A model generated the notes under the pieces. That model ran no database searches. It saw nothing but the letters and a program-made list of their open reading frames with translations, and was not told the DNA's origin. A program made the translations under genes and the position numbers. 64,000 nt of DNA from Moniliophthora roreri (lineage: Eukaryota; Basidiomycota; Agaricomycetes; Agaricales; Marasmiaceae), in contig LATX02000165.1 of assembly GCA_001466705.2 (NCBI GenBank), positions 1-64,000 of the forward strand, given 5' to 3'. Below are positions 43,886 to 55,837 of the stretch, one piece after another (the first letter of the stretch is position 1; the number at the start of each line of letters is the position of its first letter).

Positions 43886-45449
43886 TTAGACAATGCGGCT
43901 CCTCTCATCCTTCAAACTCGGAGTATCCGAATCATCGCCCGAGTTTGAGCTCCCACCTGCACGGAATCGTATTTGGGATAGTATACCGGTGGATTTCTGC
44001 GTACCACCAGAAACGGAACCAAACTTCATGCTCGATACAGCTTGCTCATCTGCATGTTCCACCGTCTTACCTAGTCCAGCACGTACAATGATCAAGGTTG
44101 GTGCAATGCCCTAGTCGGTGTCAGCTCAAGTTGCATCGAATTGAAAAGCGTGTCACGAACCGCAGCCTGAGTAACAATAGGAAATAGATCGATTGGTGCG
44201 AGTCCCATCTTATCTGGATCCAAGACTTGGTGGAGAATTATACCGATAATCAGAACTGTAGGGTAAATGACCCCGGATTCAAGGCTACAACAATGGATCA
44301 GTTTCGAGCGACCCACAGAGTCAACGAGCGCCCTCACATGATGGCCACAATTGTCTTGTACCTCTGGTCAATCTGCTGTCCCATGGTCGCTCTGATTCGT
44401 CGAGTTATATACCATATCCTCCCAGCTATGTATCTCTTAGCTTACACCTTCATTTAGATGGCTTGCAGCGTACCGGTCAGGAGTGTGATGACACCATTAA
44501 TTGCAGCATTGGCAGCAAAGTATCCGTCACTCATTCGGCTCGCCTTGTCCAGTAGTTCAAAGCTAGATGGATTGTTCCGGTTGACGAACGATATACGTAT
44601 CATAACAGCACTGGCGAATCCGACGGCTTTCAATTTTGATTAGCGTTGCTTCGTGCGAGGATAGAGTTGGGAACGCACAGTGAACGACAAAGCACCCAAG
44701 AACCAGTGGAATTCCAATCCGTTTCTGAGATCCCCAGATGATGTAGCAGCGATGAATCTGGGGATGAATGGATGAGCTAAACGTTCAACGTTATTTAAAC
44801 ACACATGGTACCAGCATAGAATCTGCCGTTGCACTAGTCAAAATTAGTCCCTCTGCAAACCAGGGATCCAGACCACAACTTACTTGATTAGAACGGCCGC
44901 TATCAATAGAATTGCACTGCAGAAGTTGAAGCGCTGCAGGTTAGTCGAAGAACCGGTAAAGACTAAGGAAGTAAACGCACGAAGAAGCGGTCTTCAGATT
45001 GTCATTTGACAAATATTGTATCAACTCCCTGTAATCCTCGCTCTTTACCGTCCAAAAGGCCATGAGAGACTGCCGGAGCAGGCCTATCGTTTCGAATATG
45101 ACGATCACGGTAGCCATCGTAAACAGAGATATGGTCCACCCGAGATACAATCCCCGGTTGTTCTGAGATGTCTTTTTCCAAAGTACGTTCATGCATGTCG
45201 CAAAGAGAGCGATATACAAGCCTGTTCCAAGTGGTAAGGAGACCGCCAATTTGATTATCAGAACGCAATTGGACATACCGTACACGAGGAACATTGCCTG
45301 TAGGTCGTGGTAAACACCATGAGTAACAGTGGGAGTGACGATGAGAACGTCTATCAGAAGGCACTCACCGAGAAAGTGCTGATAGGCTGGACAATGATGG
45401 GTTTGGCGGAGAGAAAAGGTGCGAGCCGTTCCTCAGCACTGCGGGACAT
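43886..45449 (-). CDS. Seven-transmembrane protein (agaricomycete family, function unknown)
   Basis: Start ATG 45449 (SRSAEERLAPFLSAK), spliced to FLVYG and LYIALFATCMNVLW, LGWTISLFTMATVIVIFETIGLL, then further helices around YRCYVVWGS-like and AGRIWYITRRIRATMG, SGVIYPTVLIIGIILHQVL, and IAPTLIIVRAGLG, ending in a Ser/Gly-rich cytosolic tail (GGSSNSGDDSDTPSLKDERSRIV). The order of TM segments and the RIW and SGVIY...IAPTLIIVR phrases match a large, uncharacterised agaric 7TM family. Convergent with the fungalysin gene, 177 bases apart. It may sense a ligand or transport; unknown. Exons in the middle (44460-44830) were not fully resolved. Confidence 0.7.
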
Positions 45450-47228
45450 TGTGGGAGGAAAGCAGGAATTTTGCTCGAGGATTTCCTGAGAAAATTTCGT
45501 TTTATCAGTCGACGCGTGTTGTGCATCGCCTCGCTTATTGACATCGCTTAGACCTTATGAGGGCTTTGTACTTGGCAAGGTGGAAAGCTCTAAGTGGGTG
45601 TGGGCGCTTTCCGTCGGAGAAGTCGGCGGCCCTCCAGAAAAACCTTATAATCTCCGTTATTCAAATTGAATGAGGCTAACCTGGGTATGGCATATACGAC
45701 ATAGGAGTTCATAGCATCAATTGATAGAACTTCTAGTTGAAACTGATGGTAATGGCCAATCTGGGGTAGTAATTCACCAAAAGTGAGCTAGATCATTGTA
45801 GGAGATAGCACATAGCGAATCGATATCGGCACCAGATGCGCATCAGGAAGGGGTGGGCATTGGCCTGCATTGATATCCAGAATAAGAATTTTTCTGGTTT
45901 GTGGCGCCTCCCGGAGGTCTGCAAGTACGTGGCGTGAGTTGACGGCGGAGCAGGAAATGAACAGGAGCGCACACGTGCAATTTGAAACGGGCATTCTGGC
46001 GCTTAGTGTGCCGTTGAATGCGAAAGTGACTTGTCTAGCTGGAAAGCGGCAGTCAGGGTCAGGTTAACAAATAGACATCGTGGACGTACATTACACCTAG
46101 GCTTTCTTTCGGACCTGCCCCAATATCGTAGAGCCATCTCTAGCTAGCATTGTTGACATATCCTTGGCCTAGTAGGACCTAGCAATTTGCTTTGCCTGTG
46201 TCACAATAGAGAGTTGCGGGTTTGCTTGATGTCAAGCACCACTTGCAAGCTTGACAAAAGCAGAGATGTAACCACTAGCTTTGAAAATCTTCGCGAACCG
46301 AGGCCGGGCTGTCGGGTTATTAGACTGAGAAAACACAGCGCAAGATAAGTCTGAATCCCGGGTTGTACGTTTCCAAGCCACATGATCTCGGACCCAATTC
46401 ACTCTGAGTCTGATTCGTTTACGAGTCCTCTCCCTTACGAGGAACAGGATTTCGGATGAACGAGGCTGGCGCTGGCCACGGTGGTTCAGGTTCAAGAATT
46501 TTGCCGGACCTGGTCGTTTGTGCCGGCCGGCATGTTTATGCTCCTTTGCTGTTGTCATCGTTGGCCCTCACAACGAGGGGCTCAGAAACCGACCTCCACA
46601 GGCCCTACCAGGAATCATGATGGTTGAAAGTATTTCTCATACGGATTATCGAGCCCAGGTGCGTTTCCAGCCCACTCAGCTACTCAAGTCTTCGTGGTGC
46701 TCACTATTTGCCATCAGTTTTAGATACCAGGCCTCACTGAGTCCACTGCCTGAGGAGTTCTCGGATCGAAAACAAGTGATTTCATTTTCGGCTCTAATGG
46801 GTGTGTAATGGGCGTAAAAAGATGATGATCAATGGTGCGTTGCTATACTCGCTCATACAGTATTGAAGCCAACACCCCGCAGGTACAGGCCCACAGCGCC
46901 GCTACCGGACATATGAGAGCACATGTTGCCATAGACTGCTCCGCATCCTCATCGTTCTATGACGCACGCAGTTTCAACTACAATACTTTTCACATCTTTT
47001 CCAATTCGGTCAATCATCGCCTTCGAGGATACGCTCTTCAGTATGAAGTCATCGAGCAGAACATGAATTGACAATCATCCCGCCGCTCCACCCAAGGCGC
47101 TCATACCTGTATGGATCTGCTAAACGGGAGTGCTTCATGTCTATTAGCGGAGAGTTAAAAGAGACCAGACAAGGCGAGTCGAAAAGCCAATACTCTCCTC
47201 ACATCGTCTCACCTTTCATACAGCAGCC
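45450..47228. other. Intergenic interval; holds upstream block of thaumatin-like gene 1
   Basis: No gene recognised from 45450 to 46800. From about 46830 to 47130 the sequence is a diverged copy of blocks at 49260-49520 and 49640-49900 (shared CGAGGA-CGCTCT, ATGAA-TCATCGA and AAGGCGCT/AAGGACGCT words). Confidence 0.5.
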
Positions 47229-48455
47229 ATGCAACTCCTCTCCATCGCCATCCTCGCCGTTGCCTCTTCCGCAGCTGCTCGTACTTTCACTGTGAAGAAC
47301 AACTGCAATTACCCTGTCTGGTATGTCTGATGTCCTTCATGCATGAATTTAAACCCTTACTCGTTTTTCAGGCCCGCAGTATGTCCTATAATGCGAACAA
47401 TTGTTGATGCATGCTCATGCAACCTTGCACGTAGATCTTCACCGATACCAATAGCCCCAACTGTGGAACTGCTGTACCCGATCAACCAACTGGGTAAGTG
47501 CCTGAACGTCCTTGGACATTCCTCGTTTACTTATCTGGCATCTATAAGCTGGAAAGCTGACCCAGGCAGCTCGGTCAACTTCAATGTGCCCGACAATTGG
47601 AAATGTGGTCGTATCTGGGTAAGTCTCCCCATCAGGTTGATGTTAGATGCGCTGAAACAGGTGGATAGGGTCGAGCCGAATGTGACTTTTCGGCTAACCC
47701 AGGTCCTCAATCGTGCAAGACCGGTGGATGCGCCGGCGGATTGGAATGTACCGGAAATGTTTGTCTTCCCTGAGTGTCTCTGCGCTACCTATGCTTACAT
47801 CCCCACAGTACGAGAAGCCCGCCTCTGTCGCCGAGTGGACTTTCGATGGAACCAATGATAACTACGATGGTCCGTTCCACCTTTCTCTCTACATGGTCAT
47901 CACTCAGCTAAACGTTCAGTTTCCCTCGTCGATGGATTCAACATTCCCTTGGAGATCACGAACAACAAAGACTGCCCTGTGGGATCTTGTCCGGTCGATT
48001 TGAACAACGGATGTATGTCCTAAATTCGTTCATCGTGAGGATACTTGCTTATCGTCCTCCAGGTCCCGCTGGCCTGGAAGGTCCTAAGAATGGAGCAGGC
48101 GCAGTCATTGCATGCAACAGTGACTGTAACGTCGACCCGAACCATGGTTCGTCTCTCTCCTTTCGTGTATTTTTATGAGCTTACAGTATTGTTTGTGTTC
48201 AATAGATGATTCCCCAAGCTGCTGCACCGGAAGTCACAATAAACCCGAGACCTGTCCCTCTAGTGGCGTTCCGCATTATAGTTACTTCAGTACGTGTCTG
48301 GGAACCGTTTGCTTCATCATTCTAGATACTGAGAGGGTTCTACAGAGGATAAATGTCCCAAGGCCTACGCCTTCGCCTATGATGAACCCAGTGGCGCTCT
48401 CCTCACCTGTCCCGATAGCAAGAAGGCTGATTATACGCTTACTTTCTGTCCTTGA
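47229..48455 (+). CDS. Thaumatin-like protein 1 (secreted)
   Basis: Exon 1 (47229-47320) encodes a signal peptide (LLSIAILAVASSAAA) and the family opener RTFTVKNNCNYPVW. A 7-nt microexon (47372-47378) codes the Pro-Ala link, then IFTDTNSPNCGTAVPDQPTG, WKADPGSSVNFNVPDNWKCG, GRAECDFS, CKTGGCAGGLECTGN, VAEWTFDG, DGFNIPLEI, CPAGLEGPKNG, DDSPSCCTGSHNKPETCP, and the end CPKAYAFAYDEPSGALLTCP with stop 48453-48455. About 10 small exons. The Cys pattern and REDDD-type positions fit thaumatin-like folds, known to bind or cleave beta-glucans (GH152) in mushrooms. Paired in tandem with 50010-51234. Confidence 0.88.
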
Positions 48456-50009
48456 GCGGCCCAGGTAGTGGTACTGCAGAACTGTATTTAAATGTATTTA
48501 TGATTATGCTTGATTACCGCATCACCCATCTGTTGAAGGACGCTAGAAACCAGGCTTTTACTGGAGTCATTCGTGAATATCAGGATGCTCGCGGCATTTG
48601 TGTGAACCTCTGTCCAGACCTTCGATTGCAAGTGGGTGACCTAAAGTCAGGCACTGACTGTATTCTTCTAGCTCAAGCTCGTCTAGCATTCAGAGACAGT
48701 TGACCTCCTATTCGTTTGCTATAACAGTGGGGTAGTCGTGTCGTGGTCTGAAGATGGCTGGTTGTGGAAGAGTAGATGCAGCACGAGCACCACGACGAGC
48801 CTGAGTACAAGCTGAGCAACATCATTAATTCAGTGTTTCAGATCTCGGCTTTCCTGAATGAGCTAAGGACTGAGGCTCGGAGTAAGCGAGCTTTGCCGGT
48901 CCACTCCCGTCGGTCAACCCGGCTTTCTTGTGAACCATCACCCATTACATTGACAAGCTCCAAGTCCTCTCCAAGTCGTCTTCAAATTGTCACAGAACTC
49001 AGAAGGGTAGAAAGCAGCTTTGCCAGCGATGCGGTGAAGTAGAGGTAATCTACTTCAATGAGGTGTGTTCCTCGGCCCAGCGCATCTTTTCTTCAAGTTT
49101 GCACTCATCGATTACCACCATTTTTAGACGCTAAACCAACTTGAAGAGACCGGTGAAGCCGTTCCACTTGTTTGAAGTTGACAGCCCCATCACTTTCTTT
49201 ACGAGAATCGGGTTCAAGTGGTGTAAAGGATGAATACCGAAGTGGGGGATCGTTCGAGGACATGGTACGTTGTTGCACTAGTCCACGCAGTCCTAAAGCT
49301 GATATCCCGCTAGGGACGGCATATTTGATAGTTGGTGATGTTTTCGGGGTCGTGCATGCTCCGTCGCCTCTCCAATTTATGACGCAGTCATACCCACAAA
49401 TTTTTCTGCATTTTGTAGTCTACCGCCCAACCACATCGCCTTCGAGGACGCGCTCTGCACATGAAATCATCGATGAGACCATAAATCATGCTTGAACCCC
49501 ACACAAGGACGCTGGGACCAAGGTTGGACAGAAGGAAGTTGTTCTGCTTGATTGGGATCGATTTTTTTTTCGCTTTTTCGCGAGAATGGAGCTCAAGAGA
49601 TGTAAAGAACGGACGCCGCATGCGGGAAGATTGTCATACAAGGATATAGTACGCCACGACACTCATCTACGTAGGCCTGAAACCAACATTTTTCTAGGGT
49701 TGGCAACGGCATCTTTGCTATACGCTGTCTCGCTGACACACATGCTCTGCCGCCTCTCCAGTCACGAGTACAAATGTTTGGATCCTTTAGCAACACGGCA
49801 TACCACCGCCCATTCATCGCATTCGAGGACGCGCTCTACACATGAAATCATCGATGAGAGGGGGAACTTGTTTTGCCACTCCACCTAAGGACGCTGGTAC
49901 CAACGCCGACCAAAAATAGGCATGAAGAAAGGTTCAAAAGGACGAGGAATAATACACCGAAACTCACCATTCTTCCTCACTTCATCTCAACGCCATACAT
50001 ACGAAAGTC
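48456..50009. other. Spacer with two copies of the thaumatin-gene upstream block
   Basis: 48456-49160 holds nothing recognised. 49260-49520 and 49640-49900 are diverged direct copies, 380 bases apart, of the block upstream of gene 1. The extra copy hints at a third thaumatin-like unit that was lost or at local duplication of the promoter. Confidence 0.55.
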
Positions 50010-51234
50010 ATGCGATTATTCTCCTTCACTCTTCTCGCTGTCGCTTCTTCCGTGACCGCCCGTACTTTCACTGTGAAGAACAACTGCAAGTATACTGTTT
50101 GGTATGGCTGTGCCTTGTGAATAATATCACTGTTCCTGACTCCGTTTCCAGGCCTGCAGTACGTCTTATAACGAGCATTACTGACAAGACATGCTCACGT
50201 TGTCTCGACTCTAGATTTTCACTGACACCACGAGCGCCAACTGTGGAACGGCTGTACCCGACCAACCAACTGGGTAAGCACTATTCCGTCCTTGACCTGT
50301 GTCGATTACTTATCTAGCTTTAGCTGGAAAGCTGATCCAGGCAGTTCTGTCAATTTTAATGTTCCCGACAGCTGGAAATGCGGCCGCATGTGGGTAAGTT
50401 TACCATGTCACTATTGGAGTCGTTGGAAGAAATCTAAGGCGATACTTTAGGGTCGGCGCGATTGCGATTTTTCCAACAACTCAGGCCCCGAGTCATGCAA
50501 GGTCGGTGGTTGTCCTGGCGGATTGAAATGTACCGGAAATGTTAGTTTCCTTTCCGAGGGTCTCTGCTCTGACCTTGCTCACCTGTTAACAGTACGAGAA
50601 GCCCGCCTCTGTTGCTGAGTGGACTTTCGACGGAACTAACGACAACTATGACGGTTGGGTCTACTCATTCCCTCTAGTTGGACATAGCTCATCGATCATT
50701 TATAGTCTCCCTTGTCGATGGGTTCAACGTTCCTCTGGAGATCACGAACAACAAAGGTTGTCCGGTGGGATCTTGCCCTGTTGATCTCAATAACGGATGT
50801 ACGTCCTAAACATATCCATTTTGCTGCGAACTTGCTCATCGTCCTATAGGTCCCGCTGGCTTGGAAGGCCCTAAGAATGGAGCAGGCGCAGTAATTGGAT
50901 GCAATAGCGACTGTAACGTCGCCAAGAACCCAAGTTTGTCACTGTCCTTTCGCGTGCCAGCCTAACCTGAATATGAGTTTGACAGATGACTCCCCGAGTT
51001 GCTGCACTGGAAGTCACGATAAACCTGAGACATGCCCTCCTAGCGGCGTTCCGCACTACCACTACTTCAGTACGTGTTCAGGTCTGTTCACTTTGTCTTT
51101 TTGGATGTTGACCGAGTTGTACAGAGGATAAATGCCCCAAGGCTTATGCTTATGCCTATGACGAACCCAGTGGCTCCCTTCTGCATTGTCCGGATAGCAA
51201 GAAGGCCGATTATACACTTACTTTCTGTCCTTGA
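50010..51234 (+). CDS. Thaumatin-like protein 2 (secreted, tandem copy)
   Basis: Same architecture as gene 1: signal peptide FSFTLLAVASSVTA, RTFTVKNNCKYTVW, exon 1 of the same length (92 nt, 50010-50101), microexon 50152-50158 (7 nt), and the same exon order up to CPKAYAYAYDEPSGSLLHCP with stop 51232-51234. Protein identity to gene 1 is clearly above 80% in most exons while introns differ, so the duplication is moderately old and both copies look functional. GGCPGGLKCTGN, DGFNVPLEITNNKGCP and CNSDCNVAKNP are the main variant blocks. Likely wall glucan binding or hydrolysis. Confidence 0.88.
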
Positions 51235-51706
51235 GAGAGAGATTATGGGTGTAGCGCTTATTCACATGTTCGACCCTATCTAAGCCTGGCTTCCTATAGT
51301 ACTTTCTCCAGTACTTGTATATAGCACATCTGTTGATTATAAATGTGTTAATGAACCCGTTGCGCCTGGTCGTTGACCGGGGAACTCTTGCCGTAACGAC
51401 GCAACGTCCTTAAGTGACTTGGATAAAGACGGCGTTATAGCCATCTCTTATAGGCTGACAACCGCAGGCTCCTCGAAATCTAAATGATCGCAGTTGGGGC
51501 AGGACCGCAGTCAGTGTCACCATTGAATCCAGGATTACACATTGTAGGTGATTGGCCGTGCAAGACCGGCTCAACGGAAATTACAATAGGGTATGCAGTG
51601 TATGTGCTTTCCATAATTGCCAACCAAATAAAAGTCTAGACATCTAGACGTACTAGATAGGACTCGGATCAATAGAATCTGATGCTACCCGTCTCCTTGC
51701 CATCTT
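51235..51706. other. Convergent intergenic spacer
   Basis: Between stop codons of the thaumatin-like gene 2 and the fucosyltransferase-like gene. No gene seen. Confidence 0.5.
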
Positions 51707-53311
51707 TCAGGCGTCTGTAGACAATGTTGCTAGTAAATGACGAGAACTACGAGGATGGATTAGCATCATGCCACGCCAAACGAAAAGAGGGCGACGCACG
51801 CCATTCCCAACAAAGACCGCTGCTCTACGAGCGATATCCATATCAACAGCCATACTAACATCGGTCTGCTCCTGGTCCAATATGAGGTCCCTAGTCGTCC
51901 GAATTGTGTACCACCCGTCCTTCTGGAGAGCCTCGGTGAGCTGGCCAAGAAATTCGCCCTTTTCGTTTGTCAAGAGATACATCACATCGAGGGTTCGCTG
52001 AACGCCACCCTTTGGCGACGCAGCGATGTAATCCTTCCTCGCGTCATGGGCCTTCTGAACAATCTGTTCAATGCTAGGCCAACAATGTGGCATGAATATC
52101 GCCACATTCTCTTCAGTCCAGCCACCCGGTGGCGGAGTATACCTGTCGGGTAAAGAGTCGAGTAAATTCCAGCTGTAATAGCCAGGATTCAAAACGGCCA
52201 GACCCTGACAATGCTGTTCATAATCTCCTCGCCTAAGATGTATCGCCATCATACGCTCCCAAGGATCTCGAACCACGGGGTGAGGTGGCCGTGGACCACG
52301 AGGAAAAAAGATATACTCGTTCCTATCGATCGCAGAATCCACGAGAGGAGATGTACCCAAAAGTCGTGATGTCGGCGATTTCATGAATGCGTCCAAGAGC
52401 GGAACTACCCTGTCCTTGTTACCCCAGAGCTGGAGATCAAATGTTTGAGCAAAAGCGTCTTCCTCCGCTGAAGCCGCTTGGATCTCTATACACCGCTCTG
52501 GGGCGTCATGGAGCAGCTTGCGCCAGGTCTCAAAAACGACAAGACCAGGAGCTTCCATGATATCGGGTTTGACCTCTCTGGTGTTGATGATGCGCCTTTC
52601 TCCTTGAGGGCAGACAACGTCGAACCAAGCTTCGGTGACGCTGCGAGGAGCATCGTCTCCTGCATCCCAGAGGCCGCCAGCCGTGGGACCGGATATGATC
52701 GCATTCAAAGGAGTACGCGGGACTGAAGGACGGGAATTTAGCGTAATGGATTTGGATGGAATGCGAAATGCCATACCATTGCTCCTGTGGCCAAGGATAA
52801 TGGTGTGGGGCCCACACATAGTCCTGAAAAATATATGCTCGTTTGGACTCGTATGCCAGATGGGCATTCATTAATCTGCATAAATGGCAGGGTCGCTTGT
52901 CAGTCACCGACCAACTATCGTAAAAAAAACCACGCACACTTCATTGAAGCAATTATTCCACCCAAGAAACCTAATCTGATTTGCGAACTTAACGTATCGA
53001 CCCGTCTTGCCCTCCGGAAAAGGGTGATCCAGGTTGTGCTGAGGCAGAGTCTTCTCGTACTCGCGGATTGGGTCGTAATGTGGCGGGCCCATGGCGATGA
53101 CCTTGTCGTGAGGCGTCGAAGGTGGGGATGTGCTATGGTAGAGCTGCTGACTATAGGTTTTCATAGCCAGGTGTGCCATGAGTAGCCCCAAGGTGAAGAA
53201 AAGGCACGCAGCGACCGCGGCAAGCCGTCTTCGGGGGGTCCCACAGAGAAAACTGGTTGCTCTCCATGATTTGACGTCCGTAGCCAAGTGCTGGTAGGAC
53301 CAATTGGCCAT
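51707..53311 (-). CDS. Fucosyltransferase-like type II membrane protein
   Basis: Exons 53311-52938, 52875-52772 and 52722-51707 give 497 residues in frame. The N-terminus is cytosolic and basic, then one TM helix (LAAVAACLFFTLGLLMAHLAM), as in Golgi glycosyltransferases. The lumenal part has GKTGRYVKFANQIRFLGWNN, FQDYVWAPHHYPWP, PLNAIISGPTAGG, the nucleotide-sugar motif MMAIHLRRGDYEQHC and, near the end, SMAVDMDIARRAAVFVGNG. HLRRGD and the GNG end motif are typical of the GDP-fucose O-fucosyltransferase superfamily as seen in agarics. The second intron (52771-52723) works only as GC-AG; the nearby GT gives a frameshift. Sugar acceptor unknown. Confidence 0.82.
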
Positions 53312-54819
53312 TTTGAGAGATGAGATATAGGCAGTCAAGTAAGCAGAAAGAAGGTAGTACCAGAGTCAAGGCGACCGTGCGAATGCACACCACAGAGAAC
53401 ATTTTCTGCAACTGCAACGACACGTGCATAAGTGGTCAGATCAGACCGAATTTCGATCCATTTGGAATTAGAAAAGCACTTTGTAAGGAACGGATAGTCA
53501 ACATATGGATTAGGGCAAATGTATACCTCCCTGACAACAGCAACACTGCGAGAATGGATAATTGAGTCTAGCATTAGATTGAATCCTTGGTCGTCGTGAA
53601 AATGCCTTGTTGCTCATTTTTTCTGCAGCTTGCTATCGTGACCAATTAGCCACAGAGCATGTTAAGAGCAAAGAGAAAAGAAGATCAAAATAAATGTTAA
53701 TGCCATTGGAATACTGCAGTAAATGGCAGAGCCCTACGGGTGCGTATGACCCTGTTAGACGGCTGGACAGTAACTTTGGACCCGGAATTCTCTCAAAAAG
53801 GGGACGTCATTGAACATCCTGACTTCAGTAACGCAGCAAGCGGCTTTGCAAGGCCATCCTGTGGGTTCTTCCGTTGTTATCACTGGTCCGCAGCAGGGAA
53901 CTTCGAAAACAGCGTCACAAAGGCTCATCTGGTAGATTTAAACGTGTTTGTTATGACCTGTGCGAAGAGACCAGTTATCGGTAACTCGGATTTGACGCAT
54001 TGATCCACATACCAATAGTTTCCGTCGTGCATTGCAATAGAATTGCCGCTAGCGGCCCGCTACAGCATTATTAGGCTGGAGTTTGGATCTCGTCAGACTG
54101 AATCTTTTGAGAGTGCATAGGTTTGCAAAATTCAACTCGCTCGTTAACACAGGAGGTCAGCTGCCGTTTTCCTCATTCGCTTTGGAAGTTCCGCACCTGC
54201 TCAGAGCTTCAGCATTCTAGTTCTGATTGACAGAATTTTTAGCTTTTGAGGGCCTGGGAATGAGTCTCCAGGACCCTGTCGCCTGAAAAATATTACCTCG
54301 GACTCTGAATTGTAATTTACGACACTGACATGGGTCGAAATTTCTTCTGTGCCGACTGTCTCATTTGAAGGTAATCAGTAAACATGGATATTAGGGAATG
54401 GGAAGATATGCCTTGATGACAATCCACTCCCGATAACTCGAATGTTTCATATCCGTTCCATCTGGACCGCAGTTTTCACTGGACCTGGTGATCAGATTTC
54501 AGACTTCGTGGCCAATGGATTGTATAAAGAAGCACCACGGAATAACAGCAGTCAATGGACATACTAGCCCGAATGGGTTGGTGTCAATCACCAACTGGAA
54601 CGAGTTCGCCCAAGGGGAAAAAGAACAGAGCTAGCCCGAGGACATTATAGTGTTTTTGTGAGGTCACTGATGTGGAGGTGCCTCGCTTCGCTCGGCCCCT
54701 CCCTATCCCCATATTTTACGGTATCATCAGCCTCGAAAGTCACGAAAGCAGCAAGCCGAAATATCGTAAGATAGGTCCTTGTTCAAGCTGATGAGATCTA
54801 CACATGGATTGGAGCTTGT
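53312..54819. other. Intergenic interval
   Basis: No supported gene. An 87-codon plus frame at 53740-54003 lacks motifs. Confidence 0.5.
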
Positions 54820-55179
54820 GAGTTGCATAGTGATGTTGGGGGCTCGGCTCAAGCCCTGAAGCCAGGCCTGACCGAGCCAGGGCTCACAAAGCCGAGCCAA
54901 GCCCTACTGTAGGGCTTCGACCGGGCTCAGGGCTCGGGCTTGCATTTTTGAAAGCCCAAGCCCAGGGCTTGAGCCCTAGATGATGTGATGGAAAGTGCTG
55001 CCCGTGGGTGTAGGCAAGTGATACCCAAAAGCCCTGGCCTAAGCCAGGCCCTGCCTATGGCTCGGGCTTCTGGCGGCTCAAGGCTCGGGCTCGATGTTTG
55101 GTGAGCCTGAGCCCTCTCAAGCCAGGCCTAAGCCCGGGGCTTTGAGCCGAGCCAGGCCCGCAACATCACTAGAGTTGCA
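54820..55179. mobile_element. hAT-type MITE with 8-bp target duplication
   Basis: Element 54828-55171 (344 bp) begins TAGTGATGTTG and ends CAACATCACTA. The inverted repeats extend inward over 40 bases with GGCTCGGCTCAA in both arms. The flanks carry the identical 8-mer GAGTTGCA (54820-54827, 55172-55179). 8-bp duplications are typical of hAT transposons. The inside is a GC-rich run of GGGCTCGGGCTT/AAGCCC words that could fold on itself. No coding capacity. Confidence 0.88.
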
Positions 55180-55837
55180 TTTCTTATTGAAACCAGGAAC
55201 AGCTTACCGGTATCTGGCAGACGCACCATGGCCATTCAGATATAGTAGAGTACGTAGTCCTCCCATAGAAGCATCACATTATACCTCCCGAGACGATGCG
55301 ATACCTTCAAAGTCGTTAAATGCTGTAATTGATAAGCGCAGCAAGGGGATCACTAGAAATGCCTGACGATCAATTCACCATCATTTGACCCTCGTACTGT
55401 TGCTCTTCTGAGAAGACTTGGGCTTGGAGGTGCTGTAGAGGTGCCATGGTCGTTCATGAAGGTGATATGCTAAGCCAAGTTCCGGCAGGCACTGAATACG
55501 CTGAACGGTCAAGAGTCCGTGCCGGCCGGTTCGCCCTTTTATAATGACACCATCGGCCCCCAGGGCCAAATTTCTTCACAGTGAAAATCTGGTATTTTCC
55601 CTTTCTCTCACTCGAACCGATTCAAGCGCTCAAGTTCTACGTTATCTAGCTTGACTTTGAATATGCAATGCTGTCTTCGGGATTGCGTCCTTATGGCAAC
55701 GTGAGTTGACGTGGATGTCTGATTTTTGTCGAAGATTTCATGGATTTTTCCTCCAGGGACACTAGCATTCTAGCATTCAGAACCATTCGAGCAGCAACGC
55801 ACATTATGAACTGAAGCGTTCTCTCCGCTGCTAGAAA
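55180..55837. other. Intergenic interval
   Basis: No gene recognised between the MITE and the fucosyltransferase relic. Confidence 0.5.

Noticed and set aside
55094..55366. 90-codon plus frame
   Set aside because: It starts inside the hAT MITE and is a product of its repetitive GC-rich core.
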